A DNA stretch of 53,458 bases from contig JACNFY010000015.1 of assembly GCA_014384375.1 (NCBI GenBank), positions 1-53,458 on the forward strand, given 5' to 3'. Source of the stretch: Nanobdellati archaeon (GTDB taxonomy: Archaea; Nanobdellota; Nanobdellia; Woesearchaeales; GCA-2686295). Positions 28,681 to 37,749 of the stretch are shown here, one piece after another. Under the pieces are notes generated by a model. It saw only the letters and a list, made by a program, of their open reading frames with translations, made no database searches and was not told the DNA's origin. A program made the translations under genes and the position numbers. Position 1 is the first letter of the stretch. Every line of letters begins with the position of its first letter.

Positions 28681-30192
28681 TTACTCCTCTCCTTGGGGTG
28701 ATGCAAGAAAGTGATACCATGGCTTCTTAACCACTACATCTCCTGATTCAGCATCAATCTGTGCTCGATACTGCATCTTCATTGGGAAAAGCCCGAACAT
28801 TTTTCCTCTTACTTCTTTACTTGCTTCGTACACCGGCTTTCCAATATCTTTTAGCTCAATTTTGTCATACTTCTCTCCAAGAACAGATATTGCTCGCTCT
28901 GCTGCTACCTTAGGCATTATCTTGATAGGTTTTTCCTTTCCTTCAAACGACTTAAGGTATAATCCTCTCTCCTTGCTCACTAGCTGTGCGCGAGTACTGA
29001 CTATTATGTTTTCGTCTTCCAAGTATGTTTCCATCTTTTCCTTATCAGTTTTCACTATTAAGACCTTCTCGTTTCTCTCGCTAATCGCTACAGGCAACAT
29101 TAGTCCTTCGTTCAAATTGGCTGATACTAAAACTATCTGTTTTGTTTCTGAATCCTTGAAATGAATCTTTGTATCTCCAGGATGGATGGCTATACTCTCA
29201 GCAGATATTTCTACAATCTCTACTGATCTCTCCAAGTCACTAACAGGTCTTGTTATCGCTTCTCCTTCTGGAAGAGCTATTTGAAATCTTATAGGTTTCT
29301 TCACTCCTCCACTGATAGCTATGCTTGGATTTCTTATTTTTTTAACACTAAACACACCAGTTCTTCCGTCTGTTTCTTCGAAAGCAATGACAAATCCGAA
29401 GACTTCTTCTGTTTCGCCTTCCTTAATCTTTATCTCAGTTTCTTTGTAGTAAGGACGTTTAGGTGGTGTAATAGGTTGTTCTCCTTCTGCAATTGCTTCC
29501 TCTACTGTTGGTTCTGGTTCTGTTGTTTCTTCACATTTGAATTCTGCGTAGTCATTCTCTCCATCGATTACTGTGTAGTCATATCCGCCACAAGAACTTT
29601 TCCAGGTAAGCTTTTTGCCTTTTTTTCCGAAAATATCTGCTATACAGGTTCCTACTCCTGAGCATCCAAACATTTCATCGTTTGCATACTCTGCATAACA
29701 TTCTTGTGTTGAATCAGAGTTTTCAAACACGCATTTTACTTGTTCTTTGACCATAGTAGGCAGTGCTTCAGCTACTTCTCCTACTGTTACTGCTTCTCCT
29801 TTTACTACTTTTGCAGATATAGGCTTTGCAACTGGTGGTCTAACAGGATATATTTTTTGTTTATAGATAACAGTCAACTTAGCTATAGCTGACTCCATAT
29901 CGATCAATTTGACTGATAAGCCAGTTCCTAGAATCCTTGCTGACATACCTTCTTGCAGCTTGAAAGATTCTCCAAGCTTAACTGTTTGTGTTGTGCTTGA
30001 AACCACTGCTGTTCCAGTTATTACTGCTTCTCCTTCAATTACTGCTTCTCCAATTATTATGTTTTCGTCAGTTATTACTTGTTCGTTGTTTTCTTGTGCG
30101 CTAGTCAAAGGCAATAAAGTAATTAATAGTATTATTACTGTTGCCAAAGCTTTAACGCCCAAAGCACCTAACAAAAGTTTTTTTATATTCAT
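28681..30192 (-). CDS. Secreted/cell-surface protein
   Basis: 503 aa, N-terminal signal peptide ending ...LTSAQE, no cytosolic motif recognised; paired Cys. Confidence 0.75.
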   Translation of the reverse strand: MNIKKLLLGALGVKALATVIILLITLLPLTSAQENNEQVITDENIIIGEAVIEGEAVITGTAVVSSTTQTVKLGESFKLQEGMSARILGTGLSVKLIDMESAIAKLTVIYKQKIYPVRPPVAKPISAKVVKGEAVTVGEVAEALPTMVKEQVKCVFENSDSTQECYAEYANDEMFGCSGVGTCIADIFGKKGKKLTWKSSCGGYDYTVIDGENDYAEFKCEETTEPEPTVEEAIAEGEQPITPPKRPYYKETEIKIKEGETEEVFGFVIAFEETDGRTGVFSVKKIRNPSIAISGGVKKPIRFQIALPEGEAITRPVSDLERSVEIVEISAESIAIHPGDTKIHFKDSETKQIVLVSANLNEGLMLPVAISERNEKVLIVKTDKEKMETYLEDENIIVSTRAQLVSKERGLYLKSFEGKEKPIKIMPKVAAERAISVLGEKYDKIELKDIGKPVYEASKEVRGKMFGLFPMKMQYRAQIDAESGDVVVKKPWYHFLASPQGEE

Positions 30193-30205
30193 TTTATTAA
30201 CCTCC

Positions 30206-30221
30206 GCAAATTTGAATTTGC
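30206..30221 (-). promoter_or_regulatory. Inverted repeat abutting the RBS of the secreted protein gene
   Basis: gcaaatt-tg-aatttgc; on the minus strand GCAAATTCAAATTTGC directly precedes GGAGG and ATG. Confidence 0.6.
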
Positions 30222-30342
30222 ATAAGGTCTATAAAGTGAGCCAAATATATAAGTCTTGAGCGGTCCTAAAAAGCTAAAAAAGGACCAAATCGCTTGTTTT
30301 TAGAAAAAAAGGTTGAATTTAAGTCCGTTTTTAGAAAAAAGC

Positions 30343-31332
30343 TTATTTTGAGTCGAACCACTCTGTAAAGGATATTTTTTTGAGTTTTCCGATTTTCTCT
30401 ATTTTCAAGATGTTTTTTTGCTCTAAAGAGTTTAAAACTCTAACCAATGAAGTTTTTGGCATGCCTGCTCCATGCACTATGTTTGCCTGTGAAACATAGA
30501 AATCCTTCTTATCAGATTTTTCTTTTTGCTCCAAGAGATACTTAACTACTTCCTGCTCTTTCTTGCCCAACGCGGTTAGAATGTCTTCTTTGCCAGATGA
30601 AACTTCTTTTTTCTCTTCTTTTTCTTCTTTCATAACTATTTTCTTATTAACTTTAACAGCTCTATATAACATAAATAATATCGTTATTATAATTATGATT
30701 GCCAGTATCCATTCTATGAAATTGTTTTTCTTTAGCTGGTAACCATTCATTCGTAAAGTTATTTCTTGGTGTGAGCCTATGGTGATGTTATCTCCTAAGC
30801 TTACCACTATGTCTTCGATTGCAGAGCGGAAGATACATTCCCCTATTGGTAGGTAGTCTGCTGAGACTATCCCAAATTCATCTGTTCTGAAATATCCTTG
30901 TACACCATAACTTCTTGAGCAGTCAATCCTTACAGGTGCTGCCGGAACTGGTCTGTTTGAATCATCGACAACTATTACTTTAGCAGAACCTACTGGGAAC
31001 AATGCTACGGAAACATCTGTTGAATCATTTGCAAAGAAAGATATTTTTCCAAAAAAATCATAACCTTCTGTGTTGCTTTCATCTATCGAGACTATTAGTT
31101 CATGAAAACCAGGAAAAACATCTAGAGTGAAAAAACCTTCACTATCTGACATTGTTCTTCCTTCAACAGTTTCATCGTTGAAAGAGGAGTGTATTGAGTA
31201 AAAAACAGGAACGGAAACTGCTGATTCAGGAGAATCAATCACTTCTAGTGATACAGTAATTGGGGTGTTTTGAGCAGATATCAATGGAGCTAGAAGAACT
31301 ATTAATAGTAGTGATAGTGAGGGTTTTCTCAT
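30343..31332 (-). CDS. Membrane-anchored protein: signal peptide, extracellular Ig/carboxypeptidase-like domains, TM, cytoplasmic winged-helix domain
   Basis: LLIVLLAPLISAQ; EWILAIIIIITILFMLYRAV; C-terminal QANIVHGAGMPKTSLVRVLNSLEQKNILKIEKIGKLKKI. Confidence 0.8.
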   Translation of the reverse strand: MRKPSLSLLLIVLLAPLISAQNTPITVSLEVIDSPESAVSVPVFYSIHSSFNDETVEGRTMSDSEGFFTLDVFPGFHELIVSIDESNTEGYDFFGKISFFANDSTDVSVALFPVGSAKVIVVDDSNRPVPAAPVRIDCSRSYGVQGYFRTDEFGIVSADYLPIGECIFRSAIEDIVVSLGDNITIGSHQEITLRMNGYQLKKNNFIEWILAIIIIITILFMLYRAVKVNKKIVMKEEKEEKKEVSSGKEDILTALGKKEQEVVKYLLEQKEKSDKKDFYVSQANIVHGAGMPKTSLVRVLNSLEQKNILKIEKIGKLKKISFTEWFDSK

Positions 31333-31372
31333 AGAATATTGTGTTTGTGACTATTTATAAAAAGTTTACTGA

Positions 31373-31684
31373 TTATGTTTTTGCTTTTTCAAGAATTTTT
31401 TGCTTATTCCAGACTATTGAATCTGCGAATTTAACGAGTTTTTGTACCACTTCATTTTTCATGTTCAATTTGTACATCTTTGCTTTGCCTACGTTTCTTG
31501 TATGCTTTACTAGTTTGTTCTTTTCCAGGTTTGGCCATAAAAGGTTTAGTGTTGACCATGCAACGCCTGATTCTTTAGCTATATCTGATAATGAGTAGTC
31601 AAACTCTCTGAAAATCAACAAGTGGTTCAATATTTTAATTGTTGGGCTGTTTCCGAATATCTGTATGAATAAGCTTTCTTCCAT
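31373..31684 (-). CDS. Winged-helix transcriptional regulator
   Basis: PTIKILNHLLIFREFDYSLSDIAKESGVAWSTLNLLWPNLEKNKLVKHTR. Confidence 0.8.
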   Translation of the reverse strand: MEESLFIQIFGNSPTIKILNHLLIFREFDYSLSDIAKESGVAWSTLNLLWPNLEKNKLVKHTRNVGKAKMYKLNMKNEVVQKLVKFADSIVWNKQKILEKAKT

Positions 31685-31796
31685 TGTATGAAATTTTAAT
31701 TTTTAACTAATAAAATACTATAAACTAGTATTATTTTTATATTTTTCTATTTTATACCGAAAATATTACGATAATTCTTTGTTAATTCATATAAAG

Positions 31797-32060
31797 ATGC
31801 AATCTGAAGTTAATTCAATGGAAAATATTAAGAAAGCATTGCTTCGTAAATTAGTTTATATGAACAAGTGGGGAAACAATCATACATCTTTTGACAACTT
31901 ACCTAAAGGTTTTCCTTCTCACTTAGGAAAGGAAGTCAAGAAAGTAGCAAAGGAATTGATAAAGAAAGAATTATTATTAACAAAACCGACTTCTTATGGA
32001 TTTGAGGTTAGTTTAAATCCAAAAAAGAGCCAAGAAATAAAATCAATAGTTTTCTCATAG
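31797..32060 (+). CDS. Small winged-helix-like protein
   Basis: ALLRKLVYMNKWGNNHTSFDNLPKGFPSHLGKEVKKVAKELIKKELLLTKPTSYGFEVSLNP; start uncertain (31779/31797/31818). Confidence 0.6.
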   Translation: MQSEVNSMENIKKALLRKLVYMNKWGNNHTSFDNLPKGFPSHLGKEVKKVAKELIKKELLLTKPTSYGFEVSLNPKKSQEIKSIVFS

Positions 32061-32102
32061 TCATCCCAAATCTTTATAAACAGCTTATTATTTTCTCGCA
32101 CC

Positions 32103-33452
32103 ATGGTTTTAGACAAGCTTTCAGACTCTCTGAAAAGTACTTTGAAGAAGATCACAAAAGCTGTTTTTGTAGATGAGAAGCTGATAAATGAGTTAGTCAA
32201 GGATATTCAGAGAGCTCTTCTACAAGCAGATGTCAATGTCCAGATGGTTCTCGACCTCACGAAGAAGATAAAGGAGAGAGCCTTGAAGGAGACTGAGCTA
32301 ACAACCATATCAAAGAAGGAGCATCTCGTAAAGATAGTTTATGATGAGCTGGTTGACTTCCTAGGAGGGCCTGGTTCTAAGATAAACGTCAAGAAGAAGC
32401 CTTTCAAGATGTTGCTTGTCGGATTGTTTGGTAGCGGAAAAACCACTCTTGCTGGAAAACTTGCGAGGTTTTACAAGACTAGAGGTTATAAGGTTGCATT
32501 GGTGCAGACAGATACTTGGAGGCCTGCAGCTTATGATCAGTTGAAGCAGTTGTCTGCAAAGGCAAAGGTTTCTTTTTTCGGTGAGAAAAAGGAGAAGAAT
32601 GCTGTCAAGATATACAAGACATACAAGAAGGACTTGGAGAAACACGATATAATAATCATTGACAGCGCAGGAAGAGATGCTTTGAGTAAGGACTTGATAA
32701 AAGAGCTTAACTCACTTAACAAAGAAGTCAAGGCAAATGAGAATTTGCTTGTTATCAGCGCTGATATAGGTCAAGCTGCTGAGAAGCAGGCAAAAGCTTT
32801 CCATGATTCATGCAATGTTACAGGTGTTGTTGTGACAAAGCTTGATGGTACTGCTAAAGGTGGTGGTGCGTTGATAGCCTGCTCTGTTACTGGTGCACCT
32901 GTTAAGTTTATTGGTGTTGGTGAGAAAATAGCTGACATGGAAGAGTTCAAACCAGAAGGATTTGTTGGTCGCTTGTTAGGCATGGGTGACTTAGAGGCTT
33001 TACTGGAGAAGGCTAAGGAAGCTATTCCTGAGGAAAAAGTTGAGGACCTTGGCAAGAGATTCCTAAAGGGAGATTATAATCTTATTGACTTATATGAACA
33101 GATGAAGGCTATGAAGAAAATGGGTTCTCTTAACAAGATAATGGAGATGGTGCCGGGCCTTGGACAGTTGAAAATACCTAAGGAAGCTTTGGAGGTTCAG
33201 GAAGGCATGCTTGAGAAGTGGCGTTATGCTATGGATAGTATGACTAAAGAAGAGTTAGAAGATCCTGAGATATTGACAGGCGCTAGAGTTGAGAGAATAG
33301 CAAAAGGTTCTGGTTTGAAGGTTAATGAGGTTCGTTCTCTGATAAAGCAGTATAAACAGTCTAAGAAATTAGTGAAGATGATGAAGGGCAGTGATAAGAA
33401 TATTGACAAAATGATGAAGAAATTTGGGGGTAAGTTTGGAGTCAAGTTTTAG
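32103..33452 (+). CDS. srp54: Signal recognition particle GTPase SRP54
   Basis: GLFGSGKTTLAGKLA, DTWRPAAYDQLKQL, DSAGRD, TKLDGTAKGGGAL, M-domain. Confidence 0.97.
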   Translation: MVLDKLSDSLKSTLKKITKAVFVDEKLINELVKDIQRALLQADVNVQMVLDLTKKIKERALKETELTTISKKEHLVKIVYDELVDFLGGPGSKINVKKKPFKMLLVGLFGSGKTTLAGKLARFYKTRGYKVALVQTDTWRPAAYDQLKQLSAKAKVSFFGEKKEKNAVKIYKTYKKDLEKHDIIIIDSAGRDALSKDLIKELNSLNKEVKANENLLVISADIGQAAEKQAKAFHDSCNVTGVVVTKLDGTAKGGGALIACSVTGAPVKFIGVGEKIADMEEFKPEGFVGRLLGMGDLEALLEKAKEAIPEEKVEDLGKRFLKGDYNLIDLYEQMKAMKKMGSLNKIMEMVPGLGQLKIPKEALEVQEGMLEKWRYAMDSMTKEELEDPEILTGARVERIAKGSGLKVNEVRSLIKQYKQSKKLVKMMKGSDKNIDKMMKKFGGKFGVKF

Positions 33453-33493
33453 AGCTTTCGATACTTTTATTAAGAGGTTTTATGTCTTTTTAG

Positions 33494-34024
33494 TTGATGG
33501 TTGAATTAGCTATTGAAGTTGATGAGAAAGATAATGTTATAGGTGTAAGACCTAAAGAAGAGTTTCGTAATTCTAATTTTATTCATAGATCTTCTCATCT
33601 TTATCTGTTTAATTCTAAAGGAGAATTTCTTGTACAGAAGAGAGCTTTTGTTAAGAAATCGTACCCGGGTCTTTTTGATGCATCTGTATCCGGAACTGTT
33701 CGAGATGGTGAGACTTACGAACAAACTCTTGAAAGAGAAATGAAAGAAGAATTAGGTATTAGTGTTCCTTATTCTAAGTTATTCAAGTATGAATTTTCTG
33801 ATGATGTTGATAAAGCTATCAAAACTGTTTTTAAAGCTACATATGACGGGCCATTCAAACTTCAAAAGGAAGAAGTTGAAGCTGTTTACTGGATGAGTCT
33901 TGGTGATATTAAACAGAAGATGAGTGAACATCCTGAGCAGTTTTGTCCGCCTTTTTTTAAAGCTTTGAAAATATGTTTTAAGAATAAATTTTTAGAAAAA
34001 AACGATGAGAACATGAAGAGCTAA
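33494..34024 (+). CDS. NUDIX hydrolase (IPP isomerase-like)
   Basis: SGTVRDGETYEQTLEREMKEELGI NUDIX box. Confidence 0.85.
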   Translation: MMVELAIEVDEKDNVIGVRPKEEFRNSNFIHRSSHLYLFNSKGEFLVQKRAFVKKSYPGLFDASVSGTVRDGETYEQTLEREMKEELGISVPYSKLFKYEFSDDVDKAIKTVFKATYDGPFKLQKEEVEAVYWMSLGDIKQKMSEHPEQFCPPFFKALKICFKNKFLEKNDENMKS

Positions 34025-34045
34025 GGGGTGTATGAGGTGTTGGCT

Positions 34046-34081
34046 GCTAAGAATTAAGCAGGAACTCTCCATGTTCTTAGC
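34046..34081. repeat. Inverted repeat (8-bp stem)
   Basis: gctaagaa ... ttcttagc after the NUDIX gene stop. Confidence 0.7.
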
Positions 34082-34131
34082 ATCATTACTACTATATAGG
34101 AATAACTTATATTTAAATCTTTCGGTTTTTT

Positions 34132-34147
34132 ACTACTTTTTAGTAGT
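34132..34147. repeat. Inverted repeat (5-bp stem, 6-nt loop)
   Basis: actac-ttttta-gtagt. Confidence 0.5.
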
Positions 34148-34160
34148 TTATCGTTATTTG

Positions 34161-34266
34161 ATATAACAAAACCCCTTTAGAGTTTTGGAACCCAAAATGC
34201 TCCGCATTTTGATGTAACAAAAATGGCTATGCCATTTTTGAATCCCAAAAACCTTAAAGGTTTTTG
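34161..34266. repeat. Tandem array of four CAAAA-nnn-TTTTG tri-loop hairpins with alternating linkers
   Basis: Hairpins 34167-34187, 34193-34211, 34218-34240, 34246-34266; linkers ATATAA / GAACC / ATGTAA / AATCC. Confidence 0.9.
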
Positions 34267-34271
34267 ATAGG

Positions 34272-36950
34272 TTACCAGCTAAGATATTTCATAAAAAACT
34301 TTCTTTCCTTTCTGGTGTAGAATTTTCTCCATTCACCAAATAGGAATATCAAGATTGCGAATGGAACTGCCACTAGGAATTCAGCCCTGCCAAGAGGATG
34401 CGTTCCAAAGAAAGTGTTTGCAGGAGGCCAGAACACAATAATGCCTAATAAGATTAATTCAACAACAATACCTAACCAAACCAACTTGTTTCTAAAGAAA
34501 CCCTGCTTGAATATTGATTGCCTCCTTGTACGACAAATCATGACGTCAGGAATCTGGCATATGACAATGCTAGCAAAGAAAGCAGTGACAGCCTTCAAGT
34601 ATAGAGGGTCAGTAATTGCTAGTTCTGTGCCCCAACTCCATCCTCCGCTAAACAGAACAAAGAAGTAAGCGAAGAAGCCAGCAGCTGCCTGAATCATACC
34701 AACAATACCATAGGAGATGGACAACAGTTGAGGACTCAACAGTCTCTCTTTTCGAGAACGAGGAGGCTCCTTCATAACATCAGACTCTGGTCTTTCTCTG
34801 CCAAGGCCCAGGGCTGGTAATAAATCTGTTCCTAAATCGATTGCTAGTATTAAGACGACTGTTAATGGTAGAGGAATACCTAATAATACAAAGGCAATGA
34901 ATGGTAATATCTGAGGAACATTGCTTGTTAAGATATAGGCGATGAACTTTTTTATGTTGGAGTATATGGTCCTACCTTCTTCAACAGCGTTTACAATGGT
35001 TGCAAAATTGTCATCCAGCAACACCATGTTGCTAGCTTCCTTAGCAACCTCTGTCCCGATGATACCCATTGATATGCCGATGTCAGCGTTTTTCAAAGCA
35101 GGTGCATCATTCACACCATCGCCAGTTACAGCTACTATTTCTCCGTTGGCCTGCAATGCTTGCACAATCTTAAGCTTTTGTATTGGGGAAGTCCTTGCGA
35201 ATATGATATTTTCTTTTTTTAGTATCTCTCTTAAATCTTCATCGCTTAATTCTATGAGCTCTTTACCAGTTATGATTGTGTGTCGATATCCTTCTTCTAT
35301 TATACCTACTTTTCTTGCGATTGCTTCTGCAGTCAAGCTGTAGTCTCCAGTGATCATTATTACTTTGATACCTGCTTCTTTGCACTTCTCGATTGCTGCT
35401 GGAATCTCAGGTCTTGGAGGGTCGATGATGCCAACTAATGCAACGAATATGAAGTCTTCATTGTCAATCTTTCCATAAGACTGGCAGTAAGCAAGACCAA
35501 GAACCCTTTCCCCTCTGGAAGCTAAGTCTTTGTAATGCGTCTCAATAATTTTCCTTGTATTTTCATCCAGTTCTTTTTTAGTGTTGTTTATTATTATTTG
35601 GCTGCATTTCTCGAGCACAACTTCAGGAGCGCCTTTTAGATATGAGAACTTCTTGTTTTTGAACTTGTTCAGGGTTATCATGCATTTTGTCTTGGAGTCA
35701 AATGGTTGCTCATCAAGTCTTGGATGGTCTTTTTGAATTTGGTCTATGTTTACGTAGTGCTCTGCAAATGTTAGTAAAGCTCCTTCAGTTGGATCTCCTA
35801 GGTATTTCTTTTTATCCAGTTTTGCATTGTTGCAAAGCACAGCTATACCCATTGCTGTGTCGAAACCATCTACTTTCTCGGCATAGTCTTTTTCATGAAG
35901 TTCTCTTAAATTGATGAACAAGGAGTGGACAAACATCTTGTTCTGGGTTATTGTTCCTGTTTTGTCAGTGCAAATTACAGTTGTTGAGCCTAAAGTTTCT
36001 ACTGACTCAAGGTTTTTTATTAAGGTGTTCTTCTTTGCCATCTTTCTAGAAGCCATGCTTAAGGCTAATGTTACTGTTGGTAGAAGTCCTTCTGGAACGT
36101 TTGCTACTATAATACCGATTGCGAATATCAGACTGCCTATCAATTGGTTGCCAAGAGCAAAGCTCAGGAAGAAAAAGACAACTCCGAGGATGATTGCAAT
36201 AGTTGATATTATCTTTATGAAATGATTAATCTCTTTTCTGATAGGAGTTACAACCTTTTTTGTCTCTTTTGTTAACTGAGCAATCCTTCCAATCTGTGTC
36301 TTCATACCAGTTGAATAAACTATAGCTGTGCCGGTTCCTGACTGCACAAGTGTTCCTGAGAAAATCATATTTCTGGTCTCTAATATGTCTTCATGTATGC
36401 ATTCTAAGCTTCTTAACTGTGGCTCTGATTCTCCTGTTAGAGCAGAGTGGTCAACCTTTAACATGTGCTGGTCTATGAGCCTTGCATCGGCGGGTATCTT
36501 GTCTCCTTCTGACAGAAAGATGATGTCGCCAGGCACAAGTTCCATTGCAAGTATTTCTCTCTTTTTACCATCTCTCAAAACCTGTATCTTGCTTGGCATC
36601 ATCTTCTTGAAACCCTGCATGATCTTCTCAGACTGGTATTCCTGTATGAAAGTGAATGTGGCGTTTAGGAAAACAACTATTACAAGAGCAATTCCAATGT
36701 ATAGGTTTCCTTCACCAGGAGTTATGTACTCTGCAAAGAACGCTAATCCAGAACCTGCTAACAACAGCAAGGCAAAAAAGTTCGTGAAGTTCTTCAGGTA
36801 TCTTATGATTAAAGGAACATCCTCTTTTTCCTCGATGATGTTTTTTCCATACTCTTGGAGTCTTTTCTGAGCTTCCTCGTTTGATAGTCCTTTTTCTGAG
36901 GAGTCAACTCTTTTATACAACTCTTTCAGAGAAATCTTGTGCTCATCCAT
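34272..36950 (-). CDS. P-type cation-transporting ATPase (P2-type)
   Basis: SALTGESEPQ, PEGLLPTVTLALSM, CTDKTGTITQNKMF, TGDGVNDAPALKNAD. Confidence 0.95.
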   Translation of the reverse strand: MDEHKISLKELYKRVDSSEKGLSNEEAQKRLQEYGKNIIEEKEDVPLIIRYLKNFTNFFALLLLAGSGLAFFAEYITPGEGNLYIGIALVIVVFLNATFTFIQEYQSEKIMQGFKKMMPSKIQVLRDGKKREILAMELVPGDIIFLSEGDKIPADARLIDQHMLKVDHSALTGESEPQLRSLECIHEDILETRNMIFSGTLVQSGTGTAIVYSTGMKTQIGRIAQLTKETKKVVTPIRKEINHFIKIISTIAIILGVVFFFLSFALGNQLIGSLIFAIGIIVANVPEGLLPTVTLALSMASRKMAKKNTLIKNLESVETLGSTTVICTDKTGTITQNKMFVHSLFINLRELHEKDYAEKVDGFDTAMGIAVLCNNAKLDKKKYLGDPTEGALLTFAEHYVNIDQIQKDHPRLDEQPFDSKTKCMITLNKFKNKKFSYLKGAPEVVLEKCSQIIINNTKKELDENTRKIIETHYKDLASRGERVLGLAYCQSYGKIDNEDFIFVALVGIIDPPRPEIPAAIEKCKEAGIKVIMITGDYSLTAEAIARKVGIIEEGYRHTIITGKELIELSDEDLREILKKENIIFARTSPIQKLKIVQALQANGEIVAVTGDGVNDAPALKNADIGISMGIIGTEVAKEASNMVLLDDNFATIVNAVEEGRTIYSNIKKFIAYILTSNVPQILPFIAFVLLGIPLPLTVVLILAIDLGTDLLPALGLGRERPESDVMKEPPRSRKERLLSPQLLSISYGIVGMIQAAAGFFAYFFVLFSGGWSWGTELAITDPLYLKAVTAFFASIVICQIPDVMICRTRRQSIFKQGFFRNKLVWLGIVVELILLGIIVFWPPANTFFGTHPLGRAEFLVAVPFAILIFLFGEWRKFYTRKERKFFMKYLSW

Positions 36951-37030
36951 ACATCTCCCTCTTTTTGATAGTTATGGAGACAGAGAGTATATAAATATTT
37001 TGAGGAAAGCTATGCCCCGATGCTCCCCTG

Positions 37031-37528
37031 TTACTTGTTGAAAAAATTAATACCATATTTAACAGATTTCAAGAACCTATCAGGATTCTTTTCTAATCTG
37101 CTTAATAACTCTTTTCTTGTAAACCATCTGATTTCTTTAACTTCTTCCTCTTGCATTGTAAAATCATTTAATTCTTTATCAACAATTGTCAAGTACCATT
37201 GACAAAAGTAGTTATATTCTCCTCTTCTTCTTACTTTTTGTGATTTTTGAAAATGGTGATTCTTTAAACCAACTTCCTCTTCTGCTTCTCTCATAATGTT
37301 TGACTCATATGTTTCTCCTTCATCATTGGTTCCTGCAACAGCAGGTCCCCATTTACCAGGGTCATGTTTTTTGGTTAAAGCTCTCTTTGAAAGTAAAACA
37401 TCTCCTTTTGAATTCTGAATCCATAAAGCAGAAACACGATAAATATCCCCATGGTTTAAAGTGCCCCTTTCCTTATAGCCTATAATCTCATCATTTTCAT
37501 TAACAATAATTATTTTCGTATTATTCAT
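37031..37528 (-). CDS. NUDIX hydrolase (IPP isomerase-like)
   Basis: AGTNDEGETYESNIMREAEEEVGL NUDIX box. Confidence 0.88.
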   Translation of the reverse strand: MNNTKIIIVNENDEIIGYKERGTLNHGDIYRVSALWIQNSKGDVLLSKRALTKKHDPGKWGPAVAGTNDEGETYESNIMREAEEEVGLKNHHFQKSQKVRRRGEYNYFCQWYLTIVDKELNDFTMQEEEVKEIRWFTRKELLSRLEKNPDRFLKSVKYGINFFNK

Positions 37529-37749
37529 CCAATTACGTATATATCAAGGTTTTATATAAAATTGTTGGAAAGGAAAACTAGAATTACGAGGAAATAATAC
37601 TTTAGAGTTGATTATTAGAGGGATAGAGAGATGTTTTTCTTGGTTGGGTTGTGGTTGTTTACAAGCATTTCTATATAAAAGGATTTTGTACATAAAATAA
37701 GTGCTTTTACACATAAACTATTTAAATGTCATAACTTATCTTCTGAAAT

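Noticed and set aside
34161-34266. Possible CRISPR array
   Set aside because: Repeats are palindromic hairpins of 19-23 nt with 5-6 nt linkers; no spacer-length unique sequences and no cas genes
36328-36870. 180-aa plus-strand ORF inside the P-type ATPase
   Set aside because: Antisense shadow ORF; the minus-strand protein has full ATPase motifs over the same span
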